Assembly: GCF_000526315.1 (NCBI RefSeq)
Contig: NZ_JAFV01000001.1
Coordinates: 3,598,501 to 3,662,500 of the forward strand
Reading direction: 5' to 3'
DNA length: 64,000 nt
From: Methylopila sp. 73B
Lineage (GTDB): Bacteria; Pseudomonadota; Alphaproteobacteria; Rhizobiales; Methylopilaceae
Made by a program: the position numbers and the translations under genes. Within the stretch, counting starts at the first letter, position 1. Every line of letters starts with the position of its first letter. The notes under the pieces are model-generated. The model saw nothing but the letters and a program-made list of their open reading frames with translations, had not been told where the DNA came from and ran no database searches. Shown one piece after another: positions 1 through 8,263 of the stretch.

Positions 1-392
1 TTGATCTCGTTGAAGAAGAACACGGCGAGGTTTTCGCCATGGTGCAGCACCGGGCCGGGCTCCACGCGCGGCTTGCCGGCGTCGTCCACGAAGGCGGTGT
101 AGAGCATGTCGGTCGGCATCAGGTCGACCGTGCCCTCGATGCGCTCGAACGGGCCGCCGAGCGCGCGGGCGACCGCCCGCAGGATGGTGGTCTTGCCGAC
201 GCCGACGTCGCCCTCGAGCAGAACGTGGCCGCGGGCGAAGATCGCGATGGTCAGCAGGCGCACCACATGCGGCTGGCCGACGACCGCGCGGCCGACCTCC
301 GCCTCGAAGGCGAGGGCCTGTTCGCGCCAGCGCTCGAGCGAGGCGGCGCCGGCGGGATCGTTGCGGAGGCCGGCGATCGAGGGGTGCGCCAT
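1..392 (-). CDS. mxaR: MxaR/MoxR-type AAA+ ATPase, C-terminus cut by window edge
   Basis: The reverse-strand reading begins MAHPSIAGLRND at the ATG ending at 392 and runs off the window. It shows a Walker A motif (GDVGVGKTT) and a start of Walker B (VFFFNEI), with the ERIEGTVDLMPTDM stretch typical of MoxR ATPases. MoxR-family ATPases are thought to be chaperone-like and to assist maturation or metal insertion of partner enzymes. In mxa operons this gene follows mxaFJGI and is needed for active methanol dehydrogenase. The position directly after mxaI fixes the name. About 130 residues are visible. Confidence 0.88.
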   Translation of the reverse strand, partial: MAHPSIAGLRNDPAGAASLERWREQALAFEAEVGRAVVGQPHVVRLLTIAIFARGHVLLEGDVGVGKTTILRAVARALGGPFERIEGTVDLMPTDMLYTAFVDDAGKPRVEPGPVLHHGENLAVFFFNEI

Positions 393-505
393 GCGGGTCG
401 GACCTTACGGGTTCGCGTCCGGGAAAAGGCGGCCGCCGCGCGGGGAGAAGCCGGTCAAGGCCTCGCCCCGCCGCCGGCGGCCGTCAGGTTTGTCGTCATC
501 CCGAA

Positions 506-530
506 GGGACGGCCGGAAGAGACCCGTCCC
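506..530 (-). promoter_or_regulatory. hairpin between mxaI and mxaR
   Basis: Seven-base arms GGGACGG and CCGTCCC flank an 11-base loop in the 208-base gap between mxaI and mxaR. There is no T-run after it in the direction of transcription, so it looks like an mRNA-end or attenuation hairpin rather than a full terminator. It could lower expression of mxaR relative to the structural genes. The role is inferred. Confidence 0.35.
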
Positions 531-600
531 GACGACGAGAGGGAGCGGTCCGAACGCGCTCGAACCGCACGGGATTGGCGTCGATCAGACGTCCAGCCGG

Positions 601-906
601 TCAGTTGCCGATCTTGGAGACGTCGTATTCGAACTTGCCGGTCTTCGCGAAGTTGTCGGCGCGCTTCTTGTTGCGCTCCTCCATCGCCTGGATCGAGGCC
701 GACTGCTTGTTGATTTCCTTCGGGTCGTGCTTCGGGTCGTACTTCGAGCCCTTGATCTCGTTCTTCGCGGGATAGCCCGGCTTCGGCTCCCAGCACACGC
801 CGGGCTCCTTGCAGTTGGTCCCGTCGTAGGCGAGCGCCGGAACGGCGAGCGCGGCGGAAGCGATGGCGGCGGCGACGGCGACCCGTCCGAGAGCGGCGAT
901 CTTCAT
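601..906 (-). CDS. mxaI: Methanol dehydrogenase small (beta) subunit MxaI
   Basis: This 101-residue protein has a signal peptide ending at ALA26, then a mature part of 75 residues starting YDGTNC. It carries the MxaI hallmarks CWEPKPGYPAK, GSKYDPKHDPKE and MEERNKKR. The beta subunit wraps the large PQQ subunit in the periplasmic alpha2-beta2 methanol dehydrogenase. It exists only in the calcium-dependent Mxa enzyme, so its presence separates this operon from lanthanide xoxF loci. A strong ribosome site (AAGGAGGATC) precedes the ATG. Confidence 0.97.
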   Translation of the reverse strand: MKIAALGRVAVAAAIASAALAVPALAYDGTNCKEPGVCWEPKPGYPAKNEIKGSKYDPKHDPKEINKQSASIQAMEERNKKRADNFAKTGKFEYDVSKIGN

Positions 907-1015
907 GAGCTGATCCTCCTTGAGGTGTTGCAGGCAGTTTTTCCAACCGAGGGGCGGCTCGCTTATGGCCGCGTGCGCGCCCCGTCCCGCGCCGGCCCGC
1001 CGGCGGAGATTTCTG

Positions 1016-1594
1016 TCATTCGCTGGGCTTGCAGGCCTCGGGCGTCTTCGCCAGGTCCGGCTTGGGCGCGGGCGAATGGCCGTCGTAGGGCTTGAAGTTC
1101 GCCTTCTCGGCCTCCTCGAGCCACTTCGCGTCCTCGGGACCGTCCTTGTAGAGGTGGCGCACCCAGGACATGATCTGGAGCATCTGGTCCGGGTTCACCG
1201 CGCCGTACATCGGCCCCATCTGGCCGGACGCGCCGCCGAAGATGGTCTCGAACAGGCCCTTGTCGGTGTTGTTGTCCGGATAGGTCCAGTAGTTGTCGTT
1301 GAGGCCGGGCCCGATCTTGCCTTCGGCGACATGGCCATGGCAGCCCGAGCACATGCTGAGGAACAGCTGCTCGCCGTTGGCGAGGCAGTTCGGCTCCTTG
1401 TTGTACGGGTTCTTGCCGGTCTCGAGGAACGCCTTGAACGCCTCGGTGTCGCGGCCCTCGGGGCCGGCGTCGTCGAGGTTCAGCGGCTCGCCGGTCACGG
1501 TGTTGTGCAGCTCGATGGCGGCCTGGGCGCCGAGCGCGCCGAAGCCCAGCGCGGCGGCGGCGAGCCCCGCCATCAGCAGGTTGCGTTTGATCAT
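1016..1594 (-). CDS. mxaG: Cytochrome cL (MxaG), electron acceptor of methanol dehydrogenase
   Basis: A 192-residue periplasmic c-type cytochrome, with a signal peptide ending near AQA26 and one haem site, CSGCH, at residues 82-86. The flanking sequence ([27 protein letters not shown]) is characteristic of cytochrome cL, which takes electrons from the PQQ of MxaFI and passes them to cytochrome cH. I chose the ATG at 1594 because AAGGTGAG lies about ten bases upstream; an in-frame GTG at 1609 would add five residues. It lies between mxaJ and mxaI, as in all mxa operons. Confidence 0.95.
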   Translation of the reverse strand: MIKRNLLMAGLAAAALGFGALGAQAAIELHNTVTGEPLNLDDAGPEGRDTEAFKAFLETGKNPYNKEPNCLANGEQLFLSMCSGCHGHVAEGKIGPGLNDNYWTYPDNNTDKGLFETIFGGASGQMGPMYGAVNPDQMLQIMSWVRHLYKDGPEDAKWLEEAEKANFKPYDGHSPAPKPDLAKTPEACKPSE

Positions 1595-1636
1595 CAGAAA
1601 CTCACTCACCTTTTGAAGTCGGCGATCGACGTCGCC

Positions 1637-2482
1637 TCAGCCGTTGGGCTGCAGCGTGGGAATGCCCTCGTCGTTCAGGACGGCGTCAATCTCGGGCTTC
1701 GCCTTGTCGATCGCGGCGTTGAGCTCCTTGAGGAGCCCCGCATCGTCCTTGCGGACGCCGATCGCCTGGTCGAAGTGCAGGGGAATCTTGAGCCCGTCCG
1801 AGCGCTTGAAGTCGTCCCGGATCATGGTCATGCGCAGCGGCTTCGACGACGCCTTGACGTAGCGCGCCACGTCGGAGGCGAAGGCGATGGCGACGTCCGC
1901 GTCGCCGTTCACCACCTCGTTCACCAGCTTGTCGGCCGGGACCTGGGTGTAGCGGTTCCGCTTGTCCTCGAAGTTCACCAGCGAGAGATTGTACGAGAGG
2001 TTGTCCTCGTACTTGCCCGCCTGCTTCACGATGAGCTCGCCGGGGCTGGAGAAGCGGACCGCGAAGGTCTTGTAGTCGGGCTTCGCCGCGTCCTCCCAGC
2101 TCGAGCCGATCTCCGGCTTGTCGGCGGGGGTCACGAACACGTAGCCGGTGCGGAAGTAGGGCTTGGTGGCCAGCACCCGCTCGTCCTCGGAATCGACGCC
2201 GAACACAAGGTCGCAGGCGTTTTTGTCGAGGAAGTCGCGCACGAGATAGATAGCCGGCTTGTCCGACCAGACGAACTGCGCCTCGCGGCCCATGGCCTTG
2301 GCGAGGACGACGGCGATCTTGTTCTCGAAGCCCTGGGCCTTGGCGATCGAGTAGGGAGCCTCGACGCTCGACGCGCAGATGCGGAGCGGAGGCTCGGCGG
2401 CGGAGGCCGCGGAAAGGGGTGCGAGAAGGGCGGCGGCGGACAACAGCGCGGTGCGGACGCGTCCGGCGAAGCGGTGGCTCAT
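1637..2482 (-). CDS. mxaJ: MxaJ, periplasmic methanol oxidation protein
   Basis: A 281-residue secreted protein: signal peptide to about ASA29, then a bacterial extracellular solute-binding fold (PLRICASSVEAPYSI near the N-terminus, LVFGVDSEDERV and NGDADVAIAFASDVA further on). MxaJ is required for methanol dehydrogenase activity and is thought to help assemble or mature MxaFI in the periplasm; it has no known transport role. The gene follows mxaF after a 160-base gap and precedes mxaG by 42 bases. A good ribosome site (GGGAGAG) precedes the ATG. Confidence 0.94.
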   Translation of the reverse strand: MSHRFAGRVRTALLSAAALLAPLSAASAAEPPLRICASSVEAPYSIAKAQGFENKIAVVLAKAMGREAQFVWSDKPAIYLVRDFLDKNACDLVFGVDSEDERVLATKPYFRTGYVFVTPADKPEIGSSWEDAAKPDYKTFAVRFSSPGELIVKQAGKYEDNLSYNLSLVNFEDKRNRYTQVPADKLVNEVVNGDADVAIAFASDVARYVKASSKPLRMTMIRDDFKRSDGLKIPLHFDQAIGVRKDDAGLLKELNAAIDKAKPEIDAVLNDEGIPTLQPNG

Positions 2483-2586
2483 GATCGTCTCTCCCAGCGG
2501 CCGGGACGGTGTTGTCCTCCGGCCGTGCGGGCCGGGGCGTCCTCTTCGAGCCGTCGATCGTGCGGTGTAGGGTCTTTCGGGCGGCG

Positions 2587-2614
2587 TCCGCCGGCGGGAT
2601 GTCTCGCCGGCGGA
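2587..2614 (-). promoter_or_regulatory. stem-loop between mxaF and mxaJ
   Basis: A perfect 10-base stem (TCCGCCGGCG with CGCCGGCGGA) closes an 8-base loop about 30 bases after the mxaF stop. No T-run follows, so it is unlikely to be a strong terminator. Its position suits an RNA-processing or 3-prime-end stabilising element that leaves mxaF transcript in excess over mxaJGI. The structure is visible; the role is inferred. Confidence 0.5.
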
Positions 2615-2642
2615 GCCTTGCGTCGTTCAGGCGAGGGCTGGA

Positions 2643-4535
2643 TCAGCCGCCCTTGCCGACCCACTCGCCGACGTTGACGTCGTCGTAGGGGTTCTTGCCG
2701 TTGAGCGAGAAGACCTGCACGCCGCCGCCCATCTGGGTGTACTTCTGCAGGTTCTTGAACGCGCCCACCGCGCCGAGACCGGCGGTCGGATCGGTCAGGT
2801 CGAACACCAGGCCGACGCCCGCCCAGCCGCCGACGCCGTAGTAGATGGCGACGTACTGGTTGCCGTCATGCGTGTAGGTCATCGGGTGACCGATCACGCC
2901 GGAAGGCAGGCGGTACTTCCAGAGCAGCTCGCCGGTCTTCGAGTTGCGGGCCTTGATGAAGCCGTCGAGCGTTCCGTAGAACACCAGGTCGCCGGCGGTC
3001 GCGAGCGTGCCGCCCCACACCGCGAAGCGCTCCATCTTCTCCCAGGCGTACTTGCCGGAGATGGCGTTGTACGCCTTGATCTGGCCGAGGCCTTCGAAGC
3101 CCTGACGATCGCCCTTCGGGCCGGGGTACATCCACAGGGTCGCGCCGACGAAGAACTGACCGGCGCGGTACGGGAGCATGAAGGGCTCCCAGTCCATGCA
3201 GATGTGGTTGATGCCCATGAAGAACAGCTGCTTCTCGGGATCGTACGAGTCGTGGCCCTGGTTGTGGTAGCCCATGGCGGACGGGCAAATCTCGGTCGCC
3301 TTGTGGTCCATCCGGGTCGCGAACTCGGGATCACGGACCGGGATGCCGGTCTTCAGATCGACCTGCTTCACCCAGTTGACCGTGTCGTCGAGCTTGTCGG
3401 CCGAGATGAGCGTGCCGTCCTCGCGGTCGAGCGTGTAGACGATGCCGTTGCGGTCGGGATGGGTCAGCAGCTTGCGCAGCTTGCCCTGCTTGTCCTTCTG
3501 CTCCGACAGCATCATCACGTTGACGCCGGCGTAGTCCCACTCGTCGTGCGGCGTCTTCTGGTAGCCGAACTTGGCCTCGCCGGTGTCGATGTCACGACCC
3601 CAGATGGTCATCGTCCACTTGTTGTCGCCCGGACGCATGGTCTCGTTCCACGGCGCCGGGTTGCCCGAGCCGTAGTAGAACAGGTTGGTGTCCGGGTCGA
3701 AGGCGTACCAGCCCCAGTTGGTGCCGCCGCCGATCTTCCAGGCGTCGCCTTCCCAGGTCTTGTTCGTGCCGAGGCCGAACTGGCCATAGTGCGGGTTCTT
3801 GCCGTTGAAGTCCTTGGCGAGCTTGATGTCCTCGTCCGGACCGGTGGCGTAGGCGCGCCACTTCTGGGCGCCGGTCTTCACGTCGTAGGCGGTGACGTAG
3901 CCGCGCACGCCGAGCTCGGCGCCCGAGGAGCCGACCAGGACGACGTCCTTCACCACGTAAGGCGCGATCGTGAGGGTGGAGCCGACCTTGATGTCGGAGT
4001 TCTCCATCTTCCAGACCTCGGCGCCCGTCTCGGCGTTCAGCGCCACGATGTGGCCGTCGAGCTGGGTCTTGAGGATCAGCGCGTCGCCGGAGCCGGTGCC
4101 CGGCCAGTAGGCGAGGCCGCGGTTCACGACGTCGCAACAGGCCACCGCGCGGGCCGTCGGGGCCTGCTTGGGCTTGTGCTGCCAGTCGATCTTGCCCGGC
4201 TCGTTGAGGTCGAGCGCGAAGGTGGTGTTCGGGAACGGCGTGTGCACGAACATCTTGTCGCCGATGACGAGCGGCGTGCCCTCATGGCCGTGCAGCACGC
4301 CGGTGGAGAACGCCCACGCCGGCTTCAGCTGCTTGACGTTCTCGGTCGTGATCTGCTTGGCGGGCGAGTAGTTCTGCGCGCTGTAGTTCTTGCCCGTCAT
4401 GGGCCAGTTCGCATCGCTCTTCGACAGCTCGACGAGCTTGTCGTTGGCGAACGCGGGAAGCGTCGTCGCAGCCAGTCCGACCGCGGCGGTCGCCGCGAGC
4501 GTGAACGCCGACACGGACGTTCGAAGGTTGATCAT
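2643..4535 (-). CDS. mxaF: PQQ-dependent methanol dehydrogenase large subunit MxaF
   Basis: A 630-residue periplasmic quinoprotein that oxidises methanol to formaldehyde. The signal peptide ends AFA30, and the mature chain starts [11 protein letters not shown]. The adjacent cysteines at 133-134 form the disulfide ring under PQQ. The catalytic aspartate lies in WDYAGVN (Asp334). The residue two after it is Ala336, where lanthanide-dependent XoxF enzymes have a second Asp, so this is the calcium type. The tryptophan-docking repeats of the eight-bladed propeller are present. It heads the operon mxaFJGIR and is divergent from a two-component system. The ribosome site is AAGGGG. Confidence 0.98.
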   Translation of the reverse strand: MINLRTSVSAFTLAATAAVGLAATTLPAFANDKLVELSKSDANWPMTGKNYSAQNYSPAKQITTENVKQLKPAWAFSTGVLHGHEGTPLVIGDKMFVHTPFPNTTFALDLNEPGKIDWQHKPKQAPTARAVACCDVVNRGLAYWPGTGSGDALILKTQLDGHIVALNAETGAEVWKMENSDIKVGSTLTIAPYVVKDVVLVGSSGAELGVRGYVTAYDVKTGAQKWRAYATGPDEDIKLAKDFNGKNPHYGQFGLGTNKTWEGDAWKIGGGTNWGWYAFDPDTNLFYYGSGNPAPWNETMRPGDNKWTMTIWGRDIDTGEAKFGYQKTPHDEWDYAGVNVMMLSEQKDKQGKLRKLLTHPDRNGIVYTLDREDGTLISADKLDDTVNWVKQVDLKTGIPVRDPEFATRMDHKATEICPSAMGYHNQGHDSYDPEKQLFFMGINHICMDWEPFMLPYRAGQFFVGATLWMYPGPKGDRQGFEGLGQIKAYNAISGKYAWEKMERFAVWGGTLATAGDLVFYGTLDGFIKARNSKTGELLWKYRLPSGVIGHPMTYTHDGNQYVAIYYGVGGWAGVGLVFDLTDPTAGLGAVGAFKNLQKYTQMGGGVQVFSLNGKNPYDDVNVGEWVGKGG

Positions 4536-4957
4536 GTGAAACCCCTTGCGTTTCCCGTTCTGAGGTGCGGGCCGCCCTGATCCGGGCGGTCTCCGCGGCG
4601 CGCTGCGACGCGCATAAGGCCGGCGATCCCTGGAGTTCGCCGCCTTTTACTTGGCGCCTGGAGCGCTTCTTGCGTTCTGCAGCGGCGCAACTCTTTCCGA
4701 AGACGCGACGACTGTCTTTGGCGAATATGGAAAAATCAGACGGGAAGTTTTGCCCTGACGCCTGCCGCGAGGCGGCAAGTCCCGTCCCGCCCCTGGAAAG
4801 CCTTCAAAACCCAAGGAACCTCAGTTCTCTAAGGGAAGCGGGGCGTTCCGCGTGGTGCGACCACCGCGCGGCTTTCGTCGGGGTGGCGACGCTGATAAGC
4901 GTGCATTAGACCAACGTTTAGCCGCAATTCTGAGGCGAAACGGCAGTAAATCGCATC
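4536..4957. other. 422-base divergent regulatory region between mxaF and the mxaZ-like gene
   Basis: This gap is less GC-rich than its surroundings, especially at 4840-4957, and has no convincing gene. A 114-codon open frame at 4565-4909 has no ribosome site or family features. It must hold the mxaF promoter on the minus strand and the promoter of the regulatory genes on the plus strand. Confidence 0.7.
4692..4719 (-). promoter_or_regulatory. possible mxaF promoter
   Basis: On the minus strand, AAAGACA (4719-4713) exactly matches the upstream half of the motif reported before methanol-oxidation genes (AAAGACA, 16-18 bases, TAGAAA). The downstream half is poor: GAAAGA or CGGAAA lies only 13-15 bases away. 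It would leave a leader of roughly 150 bases before mxaF. Confidence 0.3.
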
Positions 4958-5506
4958 ATGTCTCAATATTCACTTATTAAGAGAATAGGTCTCGTCGCGT
5001 GGAGCGGTGCGATCATCTGCCTCACCGGCTGCGACGAGCCCGCCTCCGAGGCGCCGCCGCGCGACGTGGTGGCGGCGCTGACGCGCGAGCAGCCGCTGCA
5101 CGAACGGCGCTGGATCGAGGTGAAGGACAAGGTGTCGCCGGCGCGCTGGCTCGCGAGCCGCGAGGCCAGGCGCGACGTGGCGCCCGACGCGCCGGAGGTC
5201 GCCGCCATCGGCGGGCTGATCGCGGAGGCCGACCACCGCTTCACCGAAGCGCCCCGGATGATCGCGAACCGCGCGGTGCAGGTGCAGGAGATGCTCGGCG
5301 AGCGCGGCGTGACGATCTCGCCGCGCGCCGTGATCGAGGACATGGTGGCGGTGGCGGAAGGGGCGGAGCAGGAGCGCGCCGGCTTCGGCGAGACCTGCCA
5401 GCACTACGTCACCTCCCGCCTCGGCGGCGCGAGCCGCGAGCAGGCGGTCGCGGCGCTGCGCCGCCAGCCGCTGCCGACGGCGCGGGAGGGCGACGGCGCG
5501 CCGTGA
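4958..5506 (+). CDS. mxaZ: Small lipoprotein upstream of the mxa sensor kinase (MxaZ position)
   Basis: A 182-residue protein starting MSQYSLIKRIGLVAW, with a lipobox LTGC (Cys25) marking a lipidated periplasmic protein. The rest is charged, helical and alanine-rich with no domain I can name. It overlaps the sensor kinase start by GTGA, so the two are translated together. In Paracoccus denitrificans, moxZ, moxY and moxX lie upstream of moxF in the opposite direction, and moxZ is the gene of unknown function. The symbol rests on that gene order, not on sequence I can compare. A role in signal sensing or in the methanol oxidation complex is possible. Confidence 0.6.
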   Translation: MSQYSLIKRIGLVAWSGAIICLTGCDEPASEAPPRDVVAALTREQPLHERRWIEVKDKVSPARWLASREARRDVAPDAPEVAAIGGLIAEADHRFTEAPRMIANRAVQVQEMLGERGVTISPRAVIEDMVAVAEGAEQERAGFGETCQHYVTSRLGGASREQAVAALRRQPLPTAREGDGAP

Positions 5507-6951
5507 GCGAGCAGACCGTCCGTTTCGCCCGCCTCGCCGCCTTCGCGCGCCCGGCGCCGGCCGCGCGCTCGCTCCGTCTCCGGATCCTCGGCGTCGTCGC
5601 GGCGATCGACGTCGCCTGCTGCCTCGCCGCGGGCGTCGTCACGGTGATCAACGCGCGCGAGGCGACGCGGGTGGAGATCGCGGCCTCGCTCGAGATCGCC
5701 GAGCCCTTCGTGCGGGAGACGCTGATCCGGCTGCAGCGCGATCTCGGCCGGCTGCGTTCGATCGCGGACGTGCAGGTCGCCCTGCCCGGCGTCCGACACG
5801 TGCGCATCGTGGTCTACGACGAGGCCGGCCGCGAGGTCGCGACCCGTCCGGCCCAGAGCGCGCATGGCGAGGGCGAGGAGCCGCCGGCGTGGTTCGCGGC
5901 GCTGATCGCCCCGCCGCCGGAACGGCGCGTCGTGCCCGTGCTGATCGACGGCGAGCGCGAGGGCGAGGTCGTCATCCACGGCGAGGCGGCGGACGAGATC
6001 GCCGAGGTCTGGGAGGACCTGCTGTCGCTCGCCGCCCTGTTCGTCACGCTCAACGCGCTCGGCCTCGCGGTGTTCGCCGCCGCCCTCGCCCGCGTGCTCG
6101 CGCCGCTCGGCGCGCTGGCCCAGGGGCTGTCGGATCTTGAGCGGCGCAGGCTCGACCGCCCGCTGCCGACGCCGGCGAGCCGGGAGCTCGCGGCGCTGAC
6201 CGAGCGCTTCAACCGGCTCGCCGAGGCGTTGGGCGCCGAACGCGCCACCAACGCGCGGCTGTCCTGGCGCATGATCACGCTGCAGGATGACGAGCGCCGG
6301 CGGATCGCCAAGGAGCTGCACGACGAGCTCGGCCCCGGCCTGTTCGGCCTGCGCGCCAACCTCGCCTCGCTCGAGCGCGCGGTCGCGCCGGGGGTGGCGG
6401 CGGGCGCCCTCAAGCCGGAGGCGGGCGAGCGGATCGCGACCGTGATCGAGCTGTCCGAGCGGCTTTCGGGGGCGAACGTGCGGCTGCTGCGGAGCCTGCG
6501 CCCGATCGCTCTCGGGGAGGCTCCGCTGGCCGACGTCGTCCGCGGGCTGATCGCCGATTTCGAGCGGCTGCACCCCGATCGCGCCTTCGCGCTCGACGCC
6601 GAAGGTCTGAAAGCCGGCTACGGCGAGGTGGTCGACCTCACCGTCTACCGCTGCGTCCAGGAGGGCGTGACCAACGCGCTGCGTCACGCCGCCTGCTCGC
6701 GGGTCGACGTGCGGCTGAGCGAGGGACCTGACGCCGACGGCGAGCCCGCTGTGCTGATCTCGGTCCGCGACGACGGTGCCGGCGTCGCCGACGGCGCGCG
6801 CGAAGGCTTCGGTCTGGTCGGCCTCGGCGAGCGCGTCCAGGCGCTCGGTGGCCGCTTCCGCCTGCACTCCCGGTTCGGCGGCGCGGCGCTCGAGGTCGCG
6901 CTGCCGCTCGTTCCCGTCGCTTCTCCCCGCCCGCAAGGATGCCCGTCATGA
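5503..6951 (+). CDS. mxaY: Sensor histidine kinase of methanol dehydrogenase genes (MxaY-like)
   Basis: A 482-residue membrane kinase, starting at GTG inside the upstream stop. Two membrane segments (about 28-50 and 173-195) enclose a periplasmic sensor region. A HAMP-like linker follows, then a HisKA_3 helix ERRRIAKELHDELGPG with phospho-acceptor His273 and a C-terminal ATPase domain (CVQEGVTNALRHA, DDGAGV, GFGLVGLGERV). This is the NarX/DegS class, which pairs with LuxR-type regulators, and the next gene is one. It is divergent from mxaF, matching moxY of Paracoccus. The signal sensed is unknown. Confidence 0.82.
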   Translation: MSEQTVRFARLAAFARPAPAARSLRLRILGVVAAIDVACCLAAGVVTVINAREATRVEIAASLEIAEPFVRETLIRLQRDLGRLRSIADVQVALPGVRHVRIVVYDEAGREVATRPAQSAHGEGEEPPAWFAALIAPPPERRVVPVLIDGEREGEVVIHGEAADEIAEVWEDLLSLAALFVTLNALGLAVFAAALARVLAPLGALAQGLSDLERRRLDRPLPTPASRELAALTERFNRLAEALGAERATNARLSWRMITLQDDERRRIAKELHDELGPGLFGLRANLASLERAVAPGVAAGALKPEAGERIATVIELSERLSGANVRLLRSLRPIALGEAPLADVVRGLIADFERLHPDRAFALDAEGLKAGYGEVVDLTVYRCVQEGVTNALRHAACSRVDVRLSEGPDADGEPAVLISVRDDGAGVADGAREGFGLVGLGERVQALGGRFRLHSRFGGAALEVALPLVPVASPRPQGCPS

Positions 6952-7586
6952 GTTCCGCCCTTGTCATCGACGATCATCCGATCGTGCTGGAGGGCTGCCG
7001 GCGCGTGCTGCTCGACGCGGGGTTCGGCGAGGTGCTGGAAGCCGGGACCGCGCTCGCCGGGTTTCAGCTCTACCGCCGCGCTAAGCCCGAACTCATCATC
7101 CTCGACCTCGCCATCCGGGGCGCCGGCCTCGCGGGCCTGTCGTTGATCAAGCGCCTCAGGGTCCACGACGACCACACGCCGATCCTGGTGTTCTCCATGC
7201 ATGGCGATCCCGTGATCGCGAGCCGCGCGCTGAAGGCCGGCGCGACCGGCTTCCTCGCCAAGGACACCGGCCCGCGGACCTTCCTCGAGGCGATCGAGAA
7301 GGTCCGCCGTGGCCAGCCCTACATCGCCCACGACATGGCGGTGCAGGTCGCTCTTTTGGGATCGCGCGCGCGCGCGGAGCGCAGCGACCTCACGGCGCGC
7401 GAGCTTCAGACGCTGGCGTTGCTCGGCGAGGGCAAGTCCTACGCCCAGATCGCGGACGCGCTCGGCGTCAGCTACAAGACGGTCGCCAACACCTGCTCCA
7501 GCCTCAAGGAAAAGCTGAAGGTCACCACTCTGCAGGACCTCGTCCGCAAGGCGGTGCTGAGCGGGGCCGGGTTCGAGGCGCGCTGA
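6948..7586 (+). CDS. mxaX: LuxR/NarL-family response regulator (MxaX-like)
   Basis: A 212-residue regulator with an N-terminal receiver (acidic pair Asp8-Asp9, phospho-acceptor Asp53 in LIILDLAI, and the conserved lysine in GFLAKDT) and a C-terminal helix-turn-helix (LTARELQTLALLGEGKSYAQIA, residues about 146-167). The ATG at 6948 overlaps the kinase stop as ATGA; an in-frame ATG at 6939 would add three residues. With the kinase it forms the two-component pair likely to activate mxaF, as MoxYX does in Paracoccus. Confidence 0.82.
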   Translation: MSSALVIDDHPIVLEGCRRVLLDAGFGEVLEAGTALAGFQLYRRAKPELIILDLAIRGAGLAGLSLIKRLRVHDDHTPILVFSMHGDPVIASRALKAGATGFLAKDTGPRTFLEAIEKVRRGQPYIAHDMAVQVALLGSRARAERSDLTARELQTLALLGEGKSYAQIADALGVSYKTVANTCSSLKEKLKVTTLQDLVRKAVLSGAGFEAR

Positions 7587-7654
7587 CGCCCCGCGTCTTG
7601 CGCCGCGCTGGGCGCGCGGACCAGAATGAGGCCGCAACAGCGGGAGCGGACCTC

Positions 7655-8263
7655 ATGGCGACGCGCGGCTTCACGGGGCGGAGAACGCCGGACGATCATG
7701 CGGCGCGCACCCCGCCGGGGCAGGCGCTGACCACGGACTTTCCCGTGCTCTCGGCCGGGCCGACGCCGAAGATCGCGCTGGCGGACTGGTCGTTCACGCT
7801 GAAGGTCGGTCCGCGGCCGGTCGCCAGGTGGAGCTGGGAGGAGTTCTCCGCGCTTCCCCGGACGTCCTACGTCCGCGACATCCACTGCGTCACGACCTGG
7901 TCGAAGCTCGACACCGCCTGGGAGGGCGTGCTGGTCGACGACGTCCTCGCGGCCGCGGGCCTCGCGCCGCCGACCGGCTTCACCCTCGCCCACGGGTTCG
8001 ATGACTACACCACCAACGTTCCGACCGCGGACCTCGTCGGCGGCAAGGCGATGATCGCGACCGCCTACGACGGCGCGCCGCTCACGCCGGACCACGGCGG
8101 CCCGGCGCGGCTGCTGGTGCCGCACCTCTATTTCTGGAAGTCGGCCAAGTGGTTGAGCGGGCTTCAGTTCACCGAGCGCGACGAGGCCGGCTTCTGGGAG
8201 CTCCGCGGCTACCACATGTACGGCGACCCGTGGCGTGAGCAGCGCTACGACGACGACGCGTGA
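7655..8263 (+). CDS. Sulfite-oxidase-like molybdenum cofactor oxidoreductase (COG2041)
   Basis: A 202-residue single-domain member of the sulfite oxidase family. The molybdenum-ligating cysteine is in DIHCVTTWSK (Cys78), and the C-terminal part carries GGPARLLVPHLYFWKSAKW and WELRGYHMYGDPW. There is no Tat signal, so it is probably cytoplasmic, unlike MsrP. It overlaps the next gene, a flavin reductase, by GTGA, which suggests the two form an NAD(P)H-driven molybdoenzyme. The substrate is unknown. The ATG at 7655 follows the ribosome site GGGAGCGGA. Confidence 0.82.
   Translation: MATRGFTGRRTPDDHAARTPPGQALTTDFPVLSAGPTPKIALADWSFTLKVGPRPVARWSWEEFSALPRTSYVRDIHCVTTWSKLDTAWEGVLVDDVLAAAGLAPPTGFTLAHGFDDYTTNVPTADLVGGKAMIATAYDGAPLTPDHGGPARLLVPHLYFWKSAKWLSGLQFTERDEAGFWELRGYHMYGDPWREQRYDDDA

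Noticed and set aside
2643-4535. Lanthanide-dependent XoxF
   Set aside because: The extra Asp two residues after the catalytic Asp is missing (WDYA), and mxaI is present, so this is MxaF.
2868-4580. Long plus-strand open frame opposite mxaF
   Set aside because: It is a codon-bias shadow in GC-rich DNA. The minus strand is an unmistakable MxaF, and the plus frame has no family features.
4565-4909. 114-codon open frame in the mxaF upstream region
   Set aside because: No ribosome site and no recognisable features, and it overlaps the expected divergent promoters.
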